Assembly (NCBI GenBank): GCA_943333505.2
Contig: CALQTN020000017.1
Location: forward strand, 1 to 64,000
Length of the DNA stretch: 64,000 bases
DNA from: Asaia bogorensis
GTDB lineage: Bacteria; Pseudomonadota; Alphaproteobacteria; Acetobacterales; Acetobacteraceae
Direction: 5' to 3'
Shown here piece after piece: positions 61,572-64,000 of this stretch. Below the pieces are notes generated by a model. It had not been told where the DNA came from. It made no database searches and saw only the letters and a program-made list of their open reading frames with translations. Position numbers and translations under genes: made by a program. Every line of letters starts with the position of its first letter. Position 1 is the first letter of the stretch.

Positions 61572-62594
61572 CTATTGTACGGCCACCATCCGAGCAGCTG
61601 ACAAATCGATTGTGCAGGTGTCGCCCACACCCAGATCGGGCTCAGGCCCGCCGCGCCGCACGACATCAAGCCGCCAATCCCGATGTTGGATTGTGTAACG
61701 GGTCAGGCGCAGGCCCGAATGGACGCCGACAACCCGGGCGGGGCCATCGCCGGCACGCAGGCCGATCTCATCGGGGCGGATCACCGCCAAAGCCGGCCCA
61801 TCCGCCAGGTCGGTGGCAAGCGAGAGGTCCTGCGCCTTGAACCGACCAGCCACGACAATGCCTTCCAAGACGGCCGCGTCGCCGAGAAAGCCGAACACGA
61901 ACGCATTGGCCGGCCGCGCATCCAGCGCCGCCGCCGGCCCGACCTGCTCGATCCGCCCGGCGCGCAGTACGACCAAGCGATCTGAAAGTTCCGCCGCCTC
62001 GGCGATGTCATGGGTCACCAGGATGGTGGTCAGACCGAGCCGCAGGTGAAGCGCCCGCAGCATGGCGCGCAGTTCAACCCGGATCGGTGGATCGAGGGCG
62101 CCGAGCGGTTCGTCCAGCAGCAACACCTCCGGCTCGATAGCCAGCGCCCGCGCCAGCGCCACACGCTGGCGCTGGCCGCCGGAAAGCTGATGGGGATAGC
62201 GCCCGCCCAGGCCATCGAGTTGCACCATGGCGAGCAGTTCGTCGACGCGCTGGCGGATCGCGGCGGCCGATGGGCGGCTGGCGCGCGGACGCACCCTCAG
62301 CCCGAAGCCAATATTGTCGGCGGCAGTCATGTGGCGGAACAGCGCGTAATTCTGAAACACAAAACCGATGCGGCGCTCGCGTGCCGGTATCGGCGCCACA
62401 TCGATGCCATCAATTCGGATGATGCCATCATAGTCGCGTTCCAACCCGGCGATCAGGCGCAGCAAACTGGTCTTGCCCGACCCGGAAGGCCCGACAAGGG
62501 CGACAAATTCGCCAGTGGCGATGTCGAGTGAGACGTCGCGTAGTACCGTGGCCGCGCCAAATCGCTTGTTGATGTGATCGAAGGAAATGCTCAT
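61572..62594 (-). CDS. cysA: sulfate/thiosulfate ABC transporter ATP-binding protein
   Basis: A 340-residue ATPase of the CysA type: Walker A GPSGSGKTS at residues 35-43, signature [15 protein letters not shown], Walker B VLLLDEPLGALD, and a C-terminal TOBE-like regulatory domain of about 100 residues. FVFQNYALFRHMTAADNIGF is typical of CysA. It starts 5 bp after cysW and ends the operon. Its stop lies 2 bp from the amidohydrolase relic. Confidence 0.92.
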   Translation of the reverse strand: MSISFDHINKRFGAATVLRDVSLDIATGEFVALVGPSGSGKTSLLRLIAGLERDYDGIIRIDGIDVAPIPARERRIGFVFQNYALFRHMTAADNIGFGLRVRPRASRPSAAAIRQRVDELLAMVQLDGLGGRYPHQLSGGQRQRVALARALAIEPEVLLLDEPLGALDPPIRVELRAMLRALHLRLGLTTILVTHDIAEAAELSDRLVVLRAGRIEQVGPAAALDARPANAFVFGFLGDAAVLEGIVVAGRFKAQDLSLATDLADGPALAVIRPDEIGLRAGDGPARVVGVHSGLRLTRYTIQHRDWRLDVVRRGGPEPDLGVGDTCTIDLSAARMVAVQ

Positions 62595-62599
62595 CCCGG

Positions 62600-63391
62600 T
62601 TACGCTCGGCTGCCGGTATGGGATTCTAAGGCTGCCTTCGCGGCGAGGGTCACCAGCGCCAACGCCGCCAGCAAGGCCGCCATGGCGAAAGCGGCGGCCG
62701 CCTGGAAATCATTGTAAAGCGCCTCTATCCGCAATGGCATGGTTTCGGTCAGTCCCGGGATATGACCCGACACCACCGACACCGCGCCAAACTCACCCAT
62801 CGCCCGCGCGTTGCAGAGCAGTACGCTCGAAAGCAATCCCCACCGGATTTCCGGCAGGGTAACGTGCCAGAAGCAGCGGAACAGTCCGGCGCCAAGTAGG
62901 GCGGCGGCTTCTTCCTGCTCGCGCCCCTGGGCCTGCATCAACGGCAGCAGCGGGCGCACAACGAACGGAAACGTTACAAACACAGTCGCCAGCACCACGC
63001 CGGGCAACGCGAACACCACGCCGATCCCGTGCGCCTGGCCCCACGGCCCAAGCCAGCCCTGGGCCCCGAACACCAGCATCCACACCAGCCCCGATACCAC
63101 CGGCGACACACTCAGCGGCAGTTCGATCAACGCCACCAAGGCCCCGCGCAACCGGAAATCATGTTTGGTCAGGCACCAGGCCGCCGCAACGCCGAACACG
63201 GTATTGATGGTGACGCTGATCGCGGCGACGCGCGCGGTCAGCCCGATCGCGGCGAGCGCGTCGGGGTCGGTCAGCGCCGCAACGATGCGCTCGGACCCGC
63301 CGGACACCGCCTCCCCAAACACCACTGCCAGCGGCAGCACCAACATCAGCAGCGCGACCAACACGGCTGCCAGGATCAACAGAAGGCGCAT
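62600..63391 (-). CDS. cysW: sulfate ABC transporter permease CysW
   Basis: A 263-residue permease with six predicted spans; FGVAAAWCLTKHDFRLRGAL and EAAALLGAGLFRCFWHVTLP (the ATPase coupling loop) are CysW features, and the RAMGEFGAVSVVSGHIPGLT block is diagnostic. The ATG at 63391 forms an ATGA overlap with the cysT stop; a TTG one codon earlier is less likely. With CysT it forms the sulfate channel. Confidence 0.93.
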   Translation of the reverse strand: MRLLLILAAVLVALLMLVLPLAVVFGEAVSGGSERIVAALTDPDALAAIGLTARVAAISVTINTVFGVAAAWCLTKHDFRLRGALVALIELPLSVSPVVSGLVWMLVFGAQGWLGPWGQAHGIGVVFALPGVVLATVFVTFPFVVRPLLPLMQAQGREQEEAAALLGAGLFRCFWHVTLPEIRWGLLSSVLLCNARAMGEFGAVSVVSGHIPGLTETMPLRIEALYNDFQAAAAFAMAALLAALALVTLAAKAALESHTGSRA

Positions 63392-64000
63392 CAAACCTCC
63401 AGCCGGCGGCGCAGCAACGCCACCGCGGCAAGGCAGGCGAGGGATACCAGCAACATCGCCAGTCCCAGGGCTGCAGCTCCGGCATAATCGAATTGCTGAA
63501 GCCGGATGACGATCATCAGCGGTGCGATCTCGGTGCGCATCGGCATGTTGCCGGCAATGAAGATCACCGAGCCATATTCCCCGACCGCACGCGCGAAGGC
63601 GAGGCCGAACCCGGTTGCCAGCGCAGGCAGCAGCGCGGGCAGCACAACCCGCAACATGATCTGGCCTGGCCGTGCGCCAAGCGTGGCGGCAACTTCCTCA
63701 ACCTCGGCTGGCAGGTCACGCAACAACGCCTCCGCTGTGCGCACCACAAACGGTAGACCGACAAACGCCAGCGCGATCAAAATGCCCGTTGGGGTGTAGG
63801 CGATCGTAATGCCGAGCGCTGCAAGAGGGTGCCCGAGCCAGCCGTTGCCGGCGTAGAGGGCGGCAAAAACGATACCGCCAACTGCGGTGGGCAGCGCGAA
63901 CGGCAGATCGATCAGGCCATCGAGTATCCGCCGCCCGGGAAAGCGGTAGCGTACCAGCACCCAGGCCAGCAGCAGGCCGAGCGGCACATCGATCAGCGCC
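63391..64000 (-). CDS. cysT: sulfate ABC transporter permease CysT (CysU), C-terminal part
   Basis: The gene runs off the right edge of the window: the frame stays open through 64000, reading ...ALIDVPLGLLLAWVLVRYRF. About 70-80 N-terminal residues are missing by comparison with the usual 270-280. Visible CysT blocks are DLPFALPTAVGGIVFAALYA, EVEEVAATLGARPGQIMLRV and FARAVGEYGSVIFIAGNMP. It is upstream of cysW on the minus strand; a binding-protein gene is expected beyond the edge. Confidence 0.92.
   Translation of the reverse strand, partial: ALIDVPLGLLLAWVLVRYRFPGRRILDGLIDLPFALPTAVGGIVFAALYAGNGWLGHPLAALGITIAYTPTGILIALAFVGLPFVVRTAEALLRDLPAEVEEVAATLGARPGQIMLRVVLPALLPALATGFGLAFARAVGEYGSVIFIAGNMPMRTEIAPLMIVIRLQQFDYAGAAALGLAMLLVSLACLAAVALLRRRLEV

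Overview
The window is high-GC, gene-dense bacterial DNA from an alphaproteobacterium. The gene complement (alpha-type ilvB/ilvN/ilvC, an MntH/MntR pair, a C-P lyase operon with a DUF1045 gene, an MBOAT/SGNH pair) and the repeated intergenic hairpins point towards Rhodospirillales, perhaps Acetobacteraceae. The lineage is inference from family resemblance; no search was run. No rRNA, CRISPR array, prophage or plasmid function was seen. One tRNA gene is present, and it is the selenocysteine tRNA (selC).

Layout. 0-0.3 kb: end of an IS5-family element next to a 105-bp dispersed repeat. 0.3-3.2 kb: SGNH-like protein and MBOAT acyltransferase plus a small conserved protein. 3.2-7.0 kb: SCO-type copper protein and class I ribonucleotide reductase (nrdB, nrdA) behind a probable pair of NrdR boxes. 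7.3-21.9 kb: two complete peptide/nickel-type ABC importers in a row on the minus strand. Each has a tandem array of family-5 binding proteins, and each array contains one decayed member. 22.6-23.3 kb: decayed carotenoid oxygenase. 23.4-28.7 kb: serB, divergent from miaA-ilvB-ilvN-ilvC. 28.7-30.2 kb: a roughly 210-bp near-palindromic element, then a CoA-transferase. 30.4-34.7 kb: OmpA-like porin, selC, a lipoprotein, ada and a patatin-like phospholipase.

34.7-43.0 kb is a carbon-phosphorus lyase locus. The repressor gene phnF and a second phnM-like gene diverge from phnG-H-I-J-K-L-M plus a DUF1045 2H-phosphoesterase gene, across a 28-bp palindromic operator. 43.0-46.7 kb: an alpha/beta hydrolase, the Mn transporter mntH divergent from mntR across a small operator, and a Gfo/Idh/MocA sugar-dehydrogenase-like gene. 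46.7-52.8 kb: a third ABC importer of oligosaccharide/peptide type. 52.9-56.2 kb: the phosphonate importer phnD-C-E-E, which probably feeds the C-P lyase operon 10 kb away. 56.2-61.0 kb: a minus-strand group of a zinc alcohol dehydrogenase, a TauD-type dioxygenase, an orphan binding protein and an isopenicillin-N-synthase-like oxygenase. 61.1-64.0 kb: an amidohydrolase relic and the sulfate importer genes cysT(partial)-cysW-cysA.

The overall theme is uptake and breakdown of scarce organic nutrients (peptides or sugars, phosphonates, sulfate or organosulfur compounds). Gene decay by internal deletion recurs: four remnants were found. Many start sites were adjusted from the longest reading frame, using Shine-Dalgarno spacing, overlap with the upstream stop codon or family length.
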